Source of the DNA: Nitrosomonas sp.
Lineage (GTDB): Bacteria > Pseudomonadota > Gammaproteobacteria > Burkholderiales > Nitrosomonadaceae
NCBI GenBank assembly: GCA_024281995.1
Contig: JAMWZW010000001.1
Span: forward strand, 620,001 to 684,000
DNA length: 64,000 nucleotides
Direction: 5' to 3'
Both the position numbers and the translations under genes were made by a program. Numbering within the stretch: the stretch's first letter is position 1; every line of letters begins with the position of its first letter. This document shows positions 9,837 through 18,366 of this stretch, piece by piece. A model generated the notes under the pieces. It ran no database searches. It saw only the letters and a list, made by a program, of their open reading frames with translations, and had not been told where the DNA came from.

Positions 9837-10049
9837 TCACACTAGTTCAAGTTCTGTCAGTGATTTTTGCTGTTTACCTACGGCGGAGGTTCGCCTCTAT
9901 CGATCAGCATAGACCCAATTCTTTAACGTCCCCTTAAATAAAGATAGCCGTTTCTCTGCTTCAATCGGAGTTAATTCACTTTCTTTAAAAAACTTGACCG
10001 ATTGCTCGCGAAACTCATGGCTATATCGTGTTTGAGATAATTGTTTCAT
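9837..10049 (-). pseudogene. IS3-family OrfA remnant
   Basis: From an ATG at 10049 the frame encodes a helix-turn-helix protein beginning MKQLSQTRYSHEFREQ, typical of IS3/IS911-type OrfA. It hits a stop (TAG, 9897-9899) after 50 residues. In the same frame the homology appears to continue past the stop (SAVGKQQKSLTELEL) until a second stop at 9837-9839, where the element jumps to its left end. So OrfA has a nonsense codon and a C-terminal deletion, and OrfB is missing. Not functional. Confidence 0.75.
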
Positions 10050-10214
10050 TTTTGCCTCTCATTTCATGTCTATATTCTAGGAAATTTGGACTCCATAAAA
10101 CTCGGCATACTTCACATTTGCATGCTTTGTCCTCCATTCAGTCGTTGTTCACATTGATCTAAGTATATTGATGCCATAAGGAAATACAAAATATCGCATT
10201 GAAAGGAGAAGGGA

Positions 10215-11006
10215 ATGGATATCACAAAAAATAAGCAAGTTTTTAGTGGATGCGTGTTGCCGTTTTTCGTTACATTCGTTCTATTACTCACTGGTTGTAA
10301 AACTGTACCAATTCACGATAGAAATTTTTCTGAAAGGGGAGGATTTTGGGAGCAGGACGAAAACGCGAGTGCTCGTTTTTATCATAATTCTAGTACTGGC
10401 AAAACTGTCATCGGGCATATGTACGAATCGGGTAGAAGTGCGCTCCTCAATGGTGCACAAGTAAAAGATTCTTCGAGTATAAAAAATGCTGCATTGGTGA
10501 ATACCGGTCCTCACAGCAGTGCTCGTGTTGAGTTTAAGGCAACGGATTCAAGCTGCTCGGTACGTATTGAAGCATTTGATTTTGGTAATGCATATTCGGA
10601 TTCTTCCGATTGCCAGCATACTATTGAAACTCCGCACGCGCGAATACAGGCTAAAAACGCTATCCTTCATATTAATGCTTCACCCAGCCAAACAGAAGTA
10701 ATCGTCATCAGCGGAGTAATTAAAATTGCATTGAGAAATAACGCAACACAATCCATTGATGCTCGGGAAGATCAGGAGGTGACCATTATGCATAATGCGA
10801 TTAGCCGTCCTCGTTCACTGGAATCTGACGAAATTTGGCAGCGCATTGCCTGGAGAGATGGTTTTCAATTCTATAAAACGACGATTGATTGGAGTAAAGT
10901 CGTGGCTGTTGCCCTAACCGGTGCAGTGATCGCGGCTGTAATATTATTAGGCCGTTCAAGTAACAGCAGTAGTGGCGGATTTCCTCGAAGTCATCGGTGG
11001 AGATAA
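10215..11006 (+). CDS. FecR-domain-like lipoprotein with C-terminal membrane segment
   Basis: A 263-residue protein with a lipoprotein signal (lipobox LTGC, Cys28). The middle (about residues 75-195) resembles a FecR-type beta-rich domain: a GRSALLNG start, repeated 'A.V..A..SIRIEAF' strands and a turn like VIVISGVIKIAL. A hydrophobic helix at about residues 228-246 is followed by a Ser/Gly-rich basic tail. A lipidated N-terminus together with a C-terminal helix is unusual. A strong ribosome site (AAAGGAGAAGGG) precedes the ATG. FecR-like domains of this type occur in envelope and exopolysaccharide contexts, but the role here is unknown. Confidence 0.6.
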   Translation: MDITKNKQVFSGCVLPFFVTFVLLLTGCKTVPIHDRNFSERGGFWEQDENASARFYHNSSTGKTVIGHMYESGRSALLNGAQVKDSSSIKNAALVNTGPHSSARVEFKATDSSCSVRIEAFDFGNAYSDSSDCQHTIETPHARIQAKNAILHINASPSQTEVIVISGVIKIALRNNATQSIDAREDQEVTIMHNAISRPRSLESDEIWQRIAWRDGFQFYKTTIDWSKVVAVALTGAVIAAVILLGRSSNSSSGGFPRSHRWR

Positions 11007-11023
11007 CCGATCATATGGTTATC
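11002..11023 (+). terminator. Hairpin at the end of the FecR-like gene
   Basis: GATAACC (11002-11008) pairs with GGTTATC (11017-11023) around an 8-base loop; the stop codon is inside the left arm. There is no clear T-run after it, so it is only a possible terminator or 3' stabiliser. Confidence 0.35.
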
Positions 11024-11084
11024 ATCCTTGATGGCAGGTAGGAAAAACTATGTTACTTAATAAGAATGAAAATATTTTAAATGA

Positions 11085-11876
11085 CTATATATGTTGCTTT
11101 TTACGATACATGATAAAACTTAGTAGTCCAAGTCCCGCTAATAGCATAGCGTAAGCAGAAGGTTCAGGGATTGGAGCTGCAATAAAGCGCATGGTGTCGT
11201 AACCAATATTCGAATCAGGATTTATGCTATCGCCATCGAATTCATTAAATACAATGCGGCTAATATCAGTTGCCGGATTATTTGAAAAAAATCCTACAAA
11301 AAAACTGTCTCCGCTGTCTACAAATGGGATGCTCAGAAAAGAATTTGAATACAGGGGCGTGACGTGATCGAGTCCATAAACGGTTACCCCAACAAAAGAA
11401 GCTCCGTCAAGATGTTGAAACAATAGGTCAGTCCCAAATCCTGACACTGGCGTAGCAAAATCAATCTGAAGTCCATCCTCTTCACGAATGTCGGGCCCGC
11501 CGACGAGATCAGCCCCGCCTGGTGATAGCACATTTTTTCCAGACGTTGCATATAACCTGAATTGATCTCCACAGCAATAGCTTGTAGTGGTTGAGGCGTC
11601 GACCACTGTTAACGCATTGCCTGATGTGCTTGACAACTTGGTGCCAACAATTATCTCATTAGGTATATTGGTACCAGGTGGTATCGAGTCAAAATCAATA
11701 CTGATCGGTGGATTTCCAGCTGCGGTATTAAACGGAGCTAATTGATCATTTCCCAAGAATGGCACGACATTAGCAAATGCTAATTGGGTCATCCCAAAAT
11801 AACTTGCTAGCAGAAAGAAATATAGTTTATTGCTTTTTGATATCATCAGTTGAAAAGATAAGTTTTTTGTATTCAA
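11085..11876 (-). CDS. PEP-CTERM sorting-domain secreted protein
   Basis: A 263-residue exported protein. The N-terminus has a signal peptide ending near AFA (about residue 35), and the C-terminus has the PEP-CTERM tripartite tag: a PEPS motif, a hydrophobic helix (YAMLLAGLGLLSFIMY) and a basic end (RKKQ). This tag is recognised by exosortase in Gram-negative EPS producers, so the protein is probably processed and displayed or released with exopolysaccharide. The middle is beta-rich with no recognised enzyme domain. The TTG start at 11876 is supported by GAGGAG about 9 bases upstream; an internal ATG 10 codons later is an alternative. The exosortase is not in this window. Confidence 0.85.
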   Translation of the reverse strand: MNTKNLSFQLMISKSNKLYFFLLASYFGMTQLAFANVVPFLGNDQLAPFNTAAGNPPISIDFDSIPPGTNIPNEIIVGTKLSSTSGNALTVVDASTTTSYCCGDQFRLYATSGKNVLSPGGADLVGGPDIREEDGLQIDFATPVSGFGTDLLFQHLDGASFVGVTVYGLDHVTPLYSNSFLSIPFVDSGDSFFVGFFSNNPATDISRIVFNEFDGDSINPDSNIGYDTMRFIAAPIPEPSAYAMLLAGLGLLSFIMYRKKQHI

Positions 11877-12174
11877 AGTTTTTTCTCCTCAAAGTATTAA
11901 GGTTCAAAATGGTCCTACATAACTACGTCAATCTCGAATCTGATAATTTCATAGATAAAATATTTTGCTAGAAGAAGTTTATTTTAGATTATCAGTTGCC
12001 AGATAATATTTTTAGCGGCTTTTATAAACTACTAAAATTTACGCTAAACAGATTTTATTTAAATCAAAATAACATTGATTGTCGCCGTGTTTGAAATAAC
12101 GATTATTCACGAATTCTTTATGCAAGTATTGTTTAATCACTATTTAGTTTGTATTAAACCATAGTACCCAGGTT
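11877..12174. other. AT-rich intergenic region, no gene seen
   Basis: About 300 bases between the PEP-CTERM gene and the end of chrA. It must contain the promoter of the PEP-CTERM gene on the minus strand, but I cannot place it with confidence. No open frame with a credible start, repeat or hairpin terminator was found. Confidence 0.5.
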
Positions 12175-13539
12175 CTACACAATTAAGGTTTTTACCATTA
12201 ACCCAACTATAGCGCTGGCTGTGATGACTTGAATGACGCCGAGTTTAAATTTGAACAATGCAATCGTAGCAGCGAGCGAAATTAGTGCTGAAATCCAATC
12301 GAATGTGCCGCCAAAACCATCAGGCCACAGCACGTGATAGCCAAAAAACAATGCCAGATTCAGAATTACGCCAACAACAGCAGCAGTGATCGCAGTTAGC
12401 GGTGCGGTAAACTTCAAGTCATTGTGCGTAGACTCTACCAACGGGCCACCCATTAGGATGAAAATAAAAGATGGTAAAAAAGTGAACCAAGTCACTAAGC
12501 AAGCGGCTATGGTACCTGCAAGAAATACTCCTTCCGGTCCAAAAATGGCTTTAGCATAACCACCTATAAAACCTACGAACGCAACTACCATAATCAGCGG
12601 GCCGGGTGTCGTTTCTCCTAATGCCAAACCGTCGATCATTTGTTCGGGTGTGAGCCAATTATAGTATTCCACTGCACCCTGATACAGATAAGGCAGTACT
12701 GCGTATGCACCTCCAAAAGTCACTAATGCTGCTTTAGTGAAAAACCAGCTCATTTGCGTCAGTGTATGATCCCAACCGTAAGTGGTGTTGAGTAGTCCTA
12801 TTGGAATGGCCCAAAGCAGGCCGCCGATAACTGCTATTTTTGCCAATCGTGACCAGCGGTGCTGAGTATAATCTGGTGGTGGCGTATTATCGTCGATCAA
12901 AGCCGGACCAAAAGACTCCTTGACCGTACCATGGCCACCGCCAGTTTTGAATTTTTCTGGCGCCATTCGGCCACCCACAAAACCGATCAATGCAGCGGCT
13001 ATTACGATTATTGGGAATGGTATGTGCAATGCAAAAATTGCGACAAACGACGCCGCTGCAATTGCCCACAGCACGTTATTTTTCAATGCCCGAGAACCAA
13101 TGCGATGAGCCGCCTGTACTACAATTGCTGTTACTGCTGGTTTGATACCATAAAATAGACCAGCTATCAAAGGCACGTCACCAAAAGAAATGTAGATCCA
13201 TGACAGCACAATTAATATGACAAGCGATGGCAATACGAATAGTGTGCCAGCGACAATTCCGCCCCAGGTGCGATGCATTAACCAGCCAATATAGGTGGCT
13301 AACTGCTGCGCTTCCGGTCCTGGCAGCACCATACAATAATTGAGTGCATGTAAAAAACGCCTTTCAGAAATCCAGCGGCGGTTAACTACTAATTCCTGAT
13401 GCATGATGGAAATTTGCCCTGCAGGTCCGCCAAAACTAATGAATCCAAGCTTGAGCCAAAATAAAAACGCCTGCCAGAAGCTGACTGAGGGTGCTTGGAT
13501 GCTTGTTGTTTCAAGCGGGGAAGTTTTAGGTTGATTCAT
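12175..13539 (-). CDS. chrA: Chromate transporter ChrA
   Basis: A 454-residue inner membrane protein of the two-domain CHR family that exports chromate. The N-terminal half carries the family signatures GGPAGQISIMHQEL and LPGPEAQQLATYIGW. The C-terminal half repeats them as LVTFGGAYAVLPYL and TTPGPLIMVVAFVG. About ten hydrophobic segments are visible. It overlaps the upstream chrB by 14 bases on the same strand, so the two are an operon. Length matches long-chain ChrA proteins. Confidence 0.95.
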   Translation of the reverse strand: MNQPKTSPLETTSIQAPSVSFWQAFLFWLKLGFISFGGPAGQISIMHQELVVNRRWISERRFLHALNYCMVLPGPEAQQLATYIGWLMHRTWGGIVAGTLFVLPSLVILIVLSWIYISFGDVPLIAGLFYGIKPAVTAIVVQAAHRIGSRALKNNVLWAIAAASFVAIFALHIPFPIIVIAAALIGFVGGRMAPEKFKTGGGHGTVKESFGPALIDDNTPPPDYTQHRWSRLAKIAVIGGLLWAIPIGLLNTTYGWDHTLTQMSWFFTKAALVTFGGAYAVLPYLYQGAVEYYNWLTPEQMIDGLALGETTPGPLIMVVAFVGFIGGYAKAIFGPEGVFLAGTIAACLVTWFTFLPSFIFILMGGPLVESTHNDLKFTAPLTAITAAVVGVILNLALFFGYHVLWPDGFGGTFDWISALISLAATIALFKFKLGVIQVITASAIVGLMVKTLIV

Positions 13540-14476
13540 GGTTTGCAGTACCTTGTGAAAATGTTTTCAGCAAACCATCAAACACAATGCTTGCTGTCAT
13601 TAGAAGTTGATCATCGTCGGCAATTGCGGTGCGTAACCCTGATAACACGCTTTCAATGCCAATAGCTTCGGGTAACTGTATGCCGCCAACATCCAGGCAA
13701 TGTACTAATGCGCCGAGGTGTTTCAATCCGGGTTGTTGCAATTGGAAACTTTCCAATAGCACTTCGAACGTAACGCGATGGCCAACATGAGTAAATGCTG
13801 CGCCGTCAAAATCAAACCCCAATGCATTGGCAGGGCAATCCAATGGCGATTGCAGCCACAGAAATTTGGCTTTTTGGTCAATGAAATTACGTATCAGCCA
13901 TGCACTGGCCAGGCGGTCTACCCACGGACGGCACCGGGTTGCCCATGCCATGCCTTGGAAGTCATTAATCTGAAGGTGAGTTATTGTATTGCTATTGATC
14001 GCATGAGGTTCATCAGGTGTCAGTGCTTGGGTAATCTTCTGCTCCAATTCTTGCAGTTCGCTATCAACTTGCTGTTGATGGGTATTGGGGAAGAAATCAA
14101 TAGCAGCAAGATTTGTATATGTTTTCCGTAACTTGCGTACTTGCTTAAATTTTTCTAGTGCGGTATCGCTTGTTAAGCTACTGCGTGAATCAATGATTTC
14201 AGCCAATAATCGGGTGTAGCCTTCGCTGCGGTCAAATAAATGAATGAAATCGGTATCATCGGATTCATCCATGTGCAGCACATAAGCATTGCCGCCGCCT
14301 GCTTGTACATCGGATGCAATCATGTTCAGCGTGCTACGGCAAGGCTCCTGATCCGGCATCAAATACACACCATCGCGTAATACTGCGGCACCAGAAGCCT
14401 TCAAAGTCCGCCATGCCCGCATACGTACAGTGGCATTTTCAGTGGGCAGGGATAAAATTAATGCTATAAGTTTCAT
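13526..14476 (-). CDS. chrB: Chromate resistance protein ChrB
   Basis: A 316-residue ChrB-family protein, in the usual size range, with the N-terminal ChrB domain (residues 1 to about 150, starting MKLIALILSLPT) and the C-terminal ChrB domain (about 165-310, with the TRCRPWVDRLASAWLI and GFDFDGAAFTH regions). In characterised chromate operons ChrB is a chromate-responsive regulator or resistance factor. It lies just upstream of and overlapping chrA. A perfect 36-base palindrome sits two bases before its start codon and no Shine-Dalgarno sequence is visible between them. Confidence 0.92.
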   Translation of the reverse strand: MKLIALILSLPTENATVRMRAWRTLKASGAAVLRDGVYLMPDQEPCRSTLNMIASDVQAGGGNAYVLHMDESDDTDFIHLFDRSEGYTRLLAEIIDSRSSLTSDTALEKFKQVRKLRKTYTNLAAIDFFPNTHQQQVDSELQELEQKITQALTPDEPHAINSNTITHLQINDFQGMAWATRCRPWVDRLASAWLIRNFIDQKAKFLWLQSPLDCPANALGFDFDGAAFTHVGHRVTFEVLLESFQLQQPGLKHLGALVHCLDVGGIQLPEAIGIESVLSGLRTAIADDDQLLMTASIVFDGLLKTFSQGTANHEST

Positions 14477-14478
14477 AG

Positions 14479-14514
14479 TGTAGAAATTAGAACATATTTG
14501 TTCTAATTTCTACA
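14479..14514. promoter_or_regulatory. Perfect 16-bp inverted repeat at the chrB start (possible operator)
   Basis: TGTAGAAATTAGAACA and its exact reverse complement TGTTCTAATTTCTACA are separated by TATT. The palindrome ends two bases upstream of the chrB ATG. Placement and symmetry suit a dimeric regulator, possibly ChrB itself; as RNA it could instead form a strong hairpin over the translation start. No experimental link is implied. Confidence 0.7.
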
Positions 14515-14685
14515 AGAAAATCTAATAAAATGTGTAAGAATCAATAATCGCGAGTTATCAGTCCGACTGAATCAAAAAATGACAGTTTCAAAGATTCTTA
14601 AAGGTATTTCAAGTGATTGTTCACGTTATGATATTCTATGCATTCGGGAAGTATTTATTATAAAAATACATTGGAGGGTTGAAAT

Positions 14686-15552
14686 ATGAAACGTTACATG
14701 AAACAGCTTATTTTGTTTAGTTGTACATTTTTACTGTTAGGTAATATGCATTTTGCCAAGGCCGATACCGCCGGGGATACTGAAATTCTTCTTAATTGGG
14801 CTGAAAATACTTATCCACAGTATTTTCCAAGCCATCAGGCTACACAGAGTGTCGACCCCTGGTTGTACCGGTTTTATCCTGAAACAGGTATTTATGCTGG
14901 AGTTAACAGATCAGATAATAATGTTTATGTGTTGGGAGGGCCTTGGGGAAGTTCGCCGACAGTAATCGATACATTGCCTAATTTATTTGCACTCGCAAGT
15001 TCTGGCAATAACAGCATTCCTGCGTGCAATACCGCTACCGCACCGGCCGGACTGTTTTATACGCAAAATGGCAATGTCGTCGATGTCACGACTAAAGGGC
15101 AATGCATCATACTGCCAACAAACAACAACTTGTGTCAACCGCCGCAGCAAACGACGGCCACGGGAATTTCTGTATTAACGAACACTACGATCATTTCATC
15201 GAAACTTAGCGGAATCCAGATTGATATTCCGGGCATTCCGAATCCATTTCAGTCTTTTGCCGATAATTTTTCCAACAACAAGCATTGCACCGTCAATGTG
15301 CCGGCAGAAGGAGCGAATCTGATCATAAATTCCGATGTCTGTTTTGATATGACAGCACATTTTGCGGATACTATCGATCAATTTGAAGATATTCCCGGAG
15401 TTACGATCACTCCACCGATTACCATGGCGACAAAAGACACGACAACCACTCAGAGTGTTGCGAATTGCTTTGAAACCGATGCTGACACCGTTTACGATGC
15501 ATTCACTAAAGAATTTTGGATCAAACAGGACGGTTCTTTCGTAAAACAGTAG
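14686..15552 (+). CDS. Secreted protein of unknown function
   Basis: A 288-residue protein with a clear Sec signal peptide (cleavage near FAKA-DT, about residue 26). Residues 30-105 contain the pattern 'LLNWAE..YPQYFP ... YRFYPETGIYAGV ... VYVLGGPWG', which I recognise as a recurrent domain in secreted proteins of betaproteobacteria with no assigned function. The rest is Thr/Asn-rich with several cysteines that could form disulfides in the periplasm. A strong ribosome site (TTGGAGGGT) precedes the ATG. It is divergent from chrB and probably has its own promoter in 14515-14685. Confidence 0.7.
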   Translation: MKRYMKQLILFSCTFLLLGNMHFAKADTAGDTEILLNWAENTYPQYFPSHQATQSVDPWLYRFYPETGIYAGVNRSDNNVYVLGGPWGSSPTVIDTLPNLFALASSGNNSIPACNTATAPAGLFYTQNGNVVDVTTKGQCIILPTNNNLCQPPQQTTATGISVLTNTTIISSKLSGIQIDIPGIPNPFQSFADNFSNNKHCTVNVPAEGANLIINSDVCFDMTAHFADTIDQFEDIPGVTITPPITMATKDTTTTQSVANCFETDADTVYDAFTKEFWIKQDGSFVKQ

Positions 15553-15590
15553 TCATCGATCTGACTTACATTAAGTTTCTTTCTAATAGC

Positions 15591-15624
15591 GCAATGTTTA
15601 ACCACAGCAATGGTTAAACATTGC
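15591..15624. terminator. Perfect 14-bp stem hairpin
   Basis: GCAATGTTTAACCA (15591-15604) pairs exactly with TGGTTAAACATTGC (15611-15624) around the loop CAGCAA. It lies 39 bases after the stop of the secreted unknown. There is no long T-run, so it may be a terminator, a transcript stabiliser or a palindromic repeat. Confidence 0.55.
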
Positions 15625-15684
15625 ACGCTTGATATAAATGGTACTTGCTTAGTCTCCCTTAAAATATATTCAAGTATATGATAT

Positions 15685-15882
15685 TTAGAATGAATAACTT
15701 AATTCGAATAAACTAAAACGACCGCCAATATTAAAATGAATGTTTATTCCTGGTCGAAATGGTGTGATATCTCCATGCTTACACCCAGTAAAATTTCTAC
15801 TAATGTAGATCTTGCCGGTTCCGTGGTTAAATAAAGCAAGCAAGTTATGTTTTTTATCGTTGCAAAAAACGAAAATTGTCAT
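15685..15882 (-). CDS. Possible small hypothetical protein
   Basis: A 65-codon frame from an ATG at 15882. No family is recognised. The frame stays open for some 15 codons upstream to a TGA, beyond which an in-frame ATG near 15960 begins a short stretch, so it could also be a fragment of a gene broken by that stop. Reality as a gene is doubtful. The remaining bases up to 16047 hold nothing I can identify. Confidence 0.2.
   Translation of the reverse strand: MTIFVFCNDKKHNLLALFNHGTGKIYISRNFTGCKHGDITPFRPGINIHFNIGGRFSLFELSYSF
15792..15810 (+). repeat. Solitary Cas12a-type direct-repeat-like sequence
   Basis: AATTTCTACTAATGTAGAT has the conserved AATTTCTAC...GTAGAT frame of type V-A crRNA repeats, with the TCTAC/GTAGA stem and a 4-base loop. 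Only one copy is present and no cas gene is near. It falls inside the weak 15685-15882 frame. It may be coincidence. Confidence 0.3.
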
Positions 15883-16047
15883 GCTGGATGTATCAATGCA
15901 AGATATAGGTGTCGCAATGATTCAATTTCTTGTATTTTTCCACTGAATGATTTTTCTCATGGTGCAGAAAATGGCGGTGTTTCCAAAACCAATTAATTGT
16001 AAAACACGAAAAGCAACTCATAGCACATGATTGCAGTTTAATTGTAA

Positions 16048-18366
16048 TTAGACCATTTTGTTCAACTGGTGCTGGCTGAAGATATCTTTGTGTATTTCAC
16101 TATTGTGCAACGTTAAAATTTTGTCCGCACTGATTGGTTCACTGAGTAGATAGCCTTGCACGGTATTACAGCCAAGACGTTTAAGCATCTCAAGTTGTTC
16201 TAGTGTTTCAACGCCTTCGGCAATGATTCCATAGCCTAGTTTATGTCCCATTTCTATCATGGAGCTGACCAGTGTGAGTGCTTTGTTATCAACGAGCATG
16301 TCGTCAATAAAATATTTATCGATTTTCAGAAAATCAGCTTTGAGGTGCTTAAGTGACGCAAAAGATGAATAGCCGGTTCCAAAATCATCAATTGCGAGTA
16401 ATACCCCCAGTTTTTTCAAATCCTGGAAAATGGAGAGATTCCGTGGATCCGTTTGTACCACGCTTTCTGTTACTTCTAATTCCAATTCAGATGGTGCTAT
16501 ACCCACTTCATCCAAGAGACGTTGCACCAGCAGCACAAAACCTTGGTCGAGAAAAAGGCTTGGAGAAATATTGATTGCCATACAAAGCGAGTAAAAGCCT
16601 TGTTTTTTCCAAGCGACTAATTGACTGCAGGCGGTTCTCAACACCCATTCGGTTAATGGTTTAATCATGCCGATTCTTTCGGCAGTAGCAATAAAATCAA
16701 CCGGTGGGATGTGCTTTAATTGTGGATGATACCAACGGGATAATGCCTCGACACCGAATATCTTTCCTGTATTTACATTGACTTGAGGCTGATAAACCAG
16801 TGAAAGCTGCTGTTTCTCGATTGCTTCTCGCAAACTTTGTTCAATTTGAAAGCGATATTCAGTTTTTTGGGTGAGTTCTGCTTTATAGAAAGCGTATTGA
16901 TTTTTGCCGTTTTCTTTTGCGGTGTATAACGAAGTGTCGCCAGCCTTTAACAAAGCGGATAAATTTTTTCCATCATCAGGATAATAAGCGATGCCAATAC
17001 TGCAAGCTGGCATGAGTTTCCTGGAATAAATCTCAACTGGTTGAGAGATCGCTTCAAGACAACGTCTTGCAACATTGGCCGCGTAATCTTCTTCGACTTC
17101 GTCGATGAGAATACAGAATTCATCGCCACCAAGCCGTGCAATAAAATCGATTTCCCGGCAGGTATTCATCAAACGCTGTGCAATGGTTTTAAGCAGTGCA
17201 TCCCCTGCATCATGACCGAGGCTGTCGTTAACACTCTTGAAGTCGTCTAGATCGATGTATAGGAGTGCAAAACGGCGGCTATACCGGGAAGATGCTTTGG
17301 TTATTTCTTCCATATGCTGAATGAACGAGGCGCGGCTAGCGAGACCCGTTAATTCATCGGTATAAGCTAACGTATGTATACGCTTTTGTGTTTGATCCCG
17401 TTCCATGACGATTGCCGTGAGCCTGGCAGCGGATATCAGATCTTTTAATTCTTTCTCACTGGGAAGGGCGGGGTGATTGTAATACATGCCAAATGCACCC
17501 AAAACTTTTCCATTGGAATTCTTAATCGGTTCAGACCAGCAACACCGCATACCATGCGGTAACGCGAAGTGTTTGATTTTCTCCCATTTGGGATCTGTGT
17601 CAATGTTTTCAACGAGAACGCGTTTTCCCGTGAATGTGGATGTTCCGCAGGAACCGACGCTGGGGCCGTTTTCCAGACCATGTACAGCTTTACAATATTC
17701 CTTTGGTAAGCTGGGTGCTCCACCGTGCAGAAGCTTATTACCGCTCAACTCGAGCATAGAACATCGCATTCCGGGGTGACGGGCTTCATACATTAGGGCA
17801 ATCGCGTCATAGATGTCCGATGCAGGACGTCCGATTGCAATCAGTTCAAGTATTTCGGCATATTTGCTGTCAAATGTTTCCGCTTTTTTGCGTTCAGTAA
17901 TATCGACATGTGTGCCGACCAGGCGAATCGATTTACCATCGGATTCGCGCGTTACTAGAAATGCACGGGATAGTACATACACTTCATGGCCATCTTTATG
18001 CCGCATGCGCATTTCTGCTTCGAATGAATCTTTGCGGCCATCGATGTAATCGCGAGCCTTTTCCAATACAACATTCTTGTCATCGGGATGCACCAGGCTT
18101 GCCCAGGTGTTAATCGAATTTTTTAGTTCAATCTCGGTATAACCCAGCATGCTTTTCCAGCGCGGCGAATAATAAACTTCGTCCGTTTCAAGATTCCAAT
18201 CCCAAAGTCCATCGTTAGCGCCACGCATTGCCAGAGAGAATCGTTCTTCGCTGACATACAGTTCATGGGTGCGTTTTTCGCTCATCAACTTGACAGTAGC
18301 CAGTTCAGAGCGTAACTGGCTTAATTCTTCAAGTAACTGAGATTTGGTTGGATTGCTATGACCCAT
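16048..18366 (-). CDS. PAS-GAF-GGDEF-EAL cyclic-di-GMP protein
   Basis: A 772-residue cytoplasmic signalling protein. After a short coiled-coil start (QLLEELSQLRSEL) come a PAS domain with PAC tail (about 38-160), a GAF domain (about 175-325), a diguanylate cyclase domain with intact GGDEF (413-417) and a phosphodiesterase domain with intact EAL (540-542). Both catalytic motifs look complete, so it could make or break c-di-GMP, with the sensor domains choosing. There are no membrane segments. It stands alone on the minus strand, 190 bases downstream of the CNP1-like gene. The ligand is not evident. Confidence 0.95.
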   Translation of the reverse strand: MGHSNPTKSQLLEELSQLRSELATVKLMSEKRTHELYVSEERFSLAMRGANDGLWDWNLETDEVYYSPRWKSMLGYTEIELKNSINTWASLVHPDDKNVVLEKARDYIDGRKDSFEAEMRMRHKDGHEVYVLSRAFLVTRESDGKSIRLVGTHVDITERKKAETFDSKYAEILELIAIGRPASDIYDAIALMYEARHPGMRCSMLELSGNKLLHGGAPSLPKEYCKAVHGLENGPSVGSCGTSTFTGKRVLVENIDTDPKWEKIKHFALPHGMRCCWSEPIKNSNGKVLGAFGMYYNHPALPSEKELKDLISAARLTAIVMERDQTQKRIHTLAYTDELTGLASRASFIQHMEEITKASSRYSRRFALLYIDLDDFKSVNDSLGHDAGDALLKTIAQRLMNTCREIDFIARLGGDEFCILIDEVEEDYAANVARRCLEAISQPVEIYSRKLMPACSIGIAYYPDDGKNLSALLKAGDTSLYTAKENGKNQYAFYKAELTQKTEYRFQIEQSLREAIEKQQLSLVYQPQVNVNTGKIFGVEALSRWYHPQLKHIPPVDFIATAERIGMIKPLTEWVLRTACSQLVAWKKQGFYSLCMAINISPSLFLDQGFVLLVQRLLDEVGIAPSELELEVTESVVQTDPRNLSIFQDLKKLGVLLAIDDFGTGYSSFASLKHLKADFLKIDKYFIDDMLVDNKALTLVSSMIEMGHKLGYGIIAEGVETLEQLEMLKRLGCNTVQGYLLSEPISADKILTLHNSEIHKDIFSQHQLNKMV

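Larger units (their letters stand above)
8588..10095 (-). mobile_element. IS3-family element remnant carrying a nested IS481-like insertion
   Basis: The outer ends form an imperfect inverted repeat: the left end reads TGGACTCCATATTTGATA (from 8588) and the right end, read on the minus strand from 10095, TGGAGTCCAAATTTCCTA. Between them, after removing the nested element and one copy of its target duplication, only about 285 bases remain, holding a broken OrfA (9837-10049). OrfB and most of the IS3 interior are gone, so this is a deletion derivative or MITE-like relic. I see no clear target-site duplication for the outer element. Confidence 0.7.

Noticed and set aside
15792..15810. A CRISPR array
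   Set aside because: Only one repeat-like copy is present, with no spacing pattern and no cas genes; reported only as an orphan repeat-like sequence.
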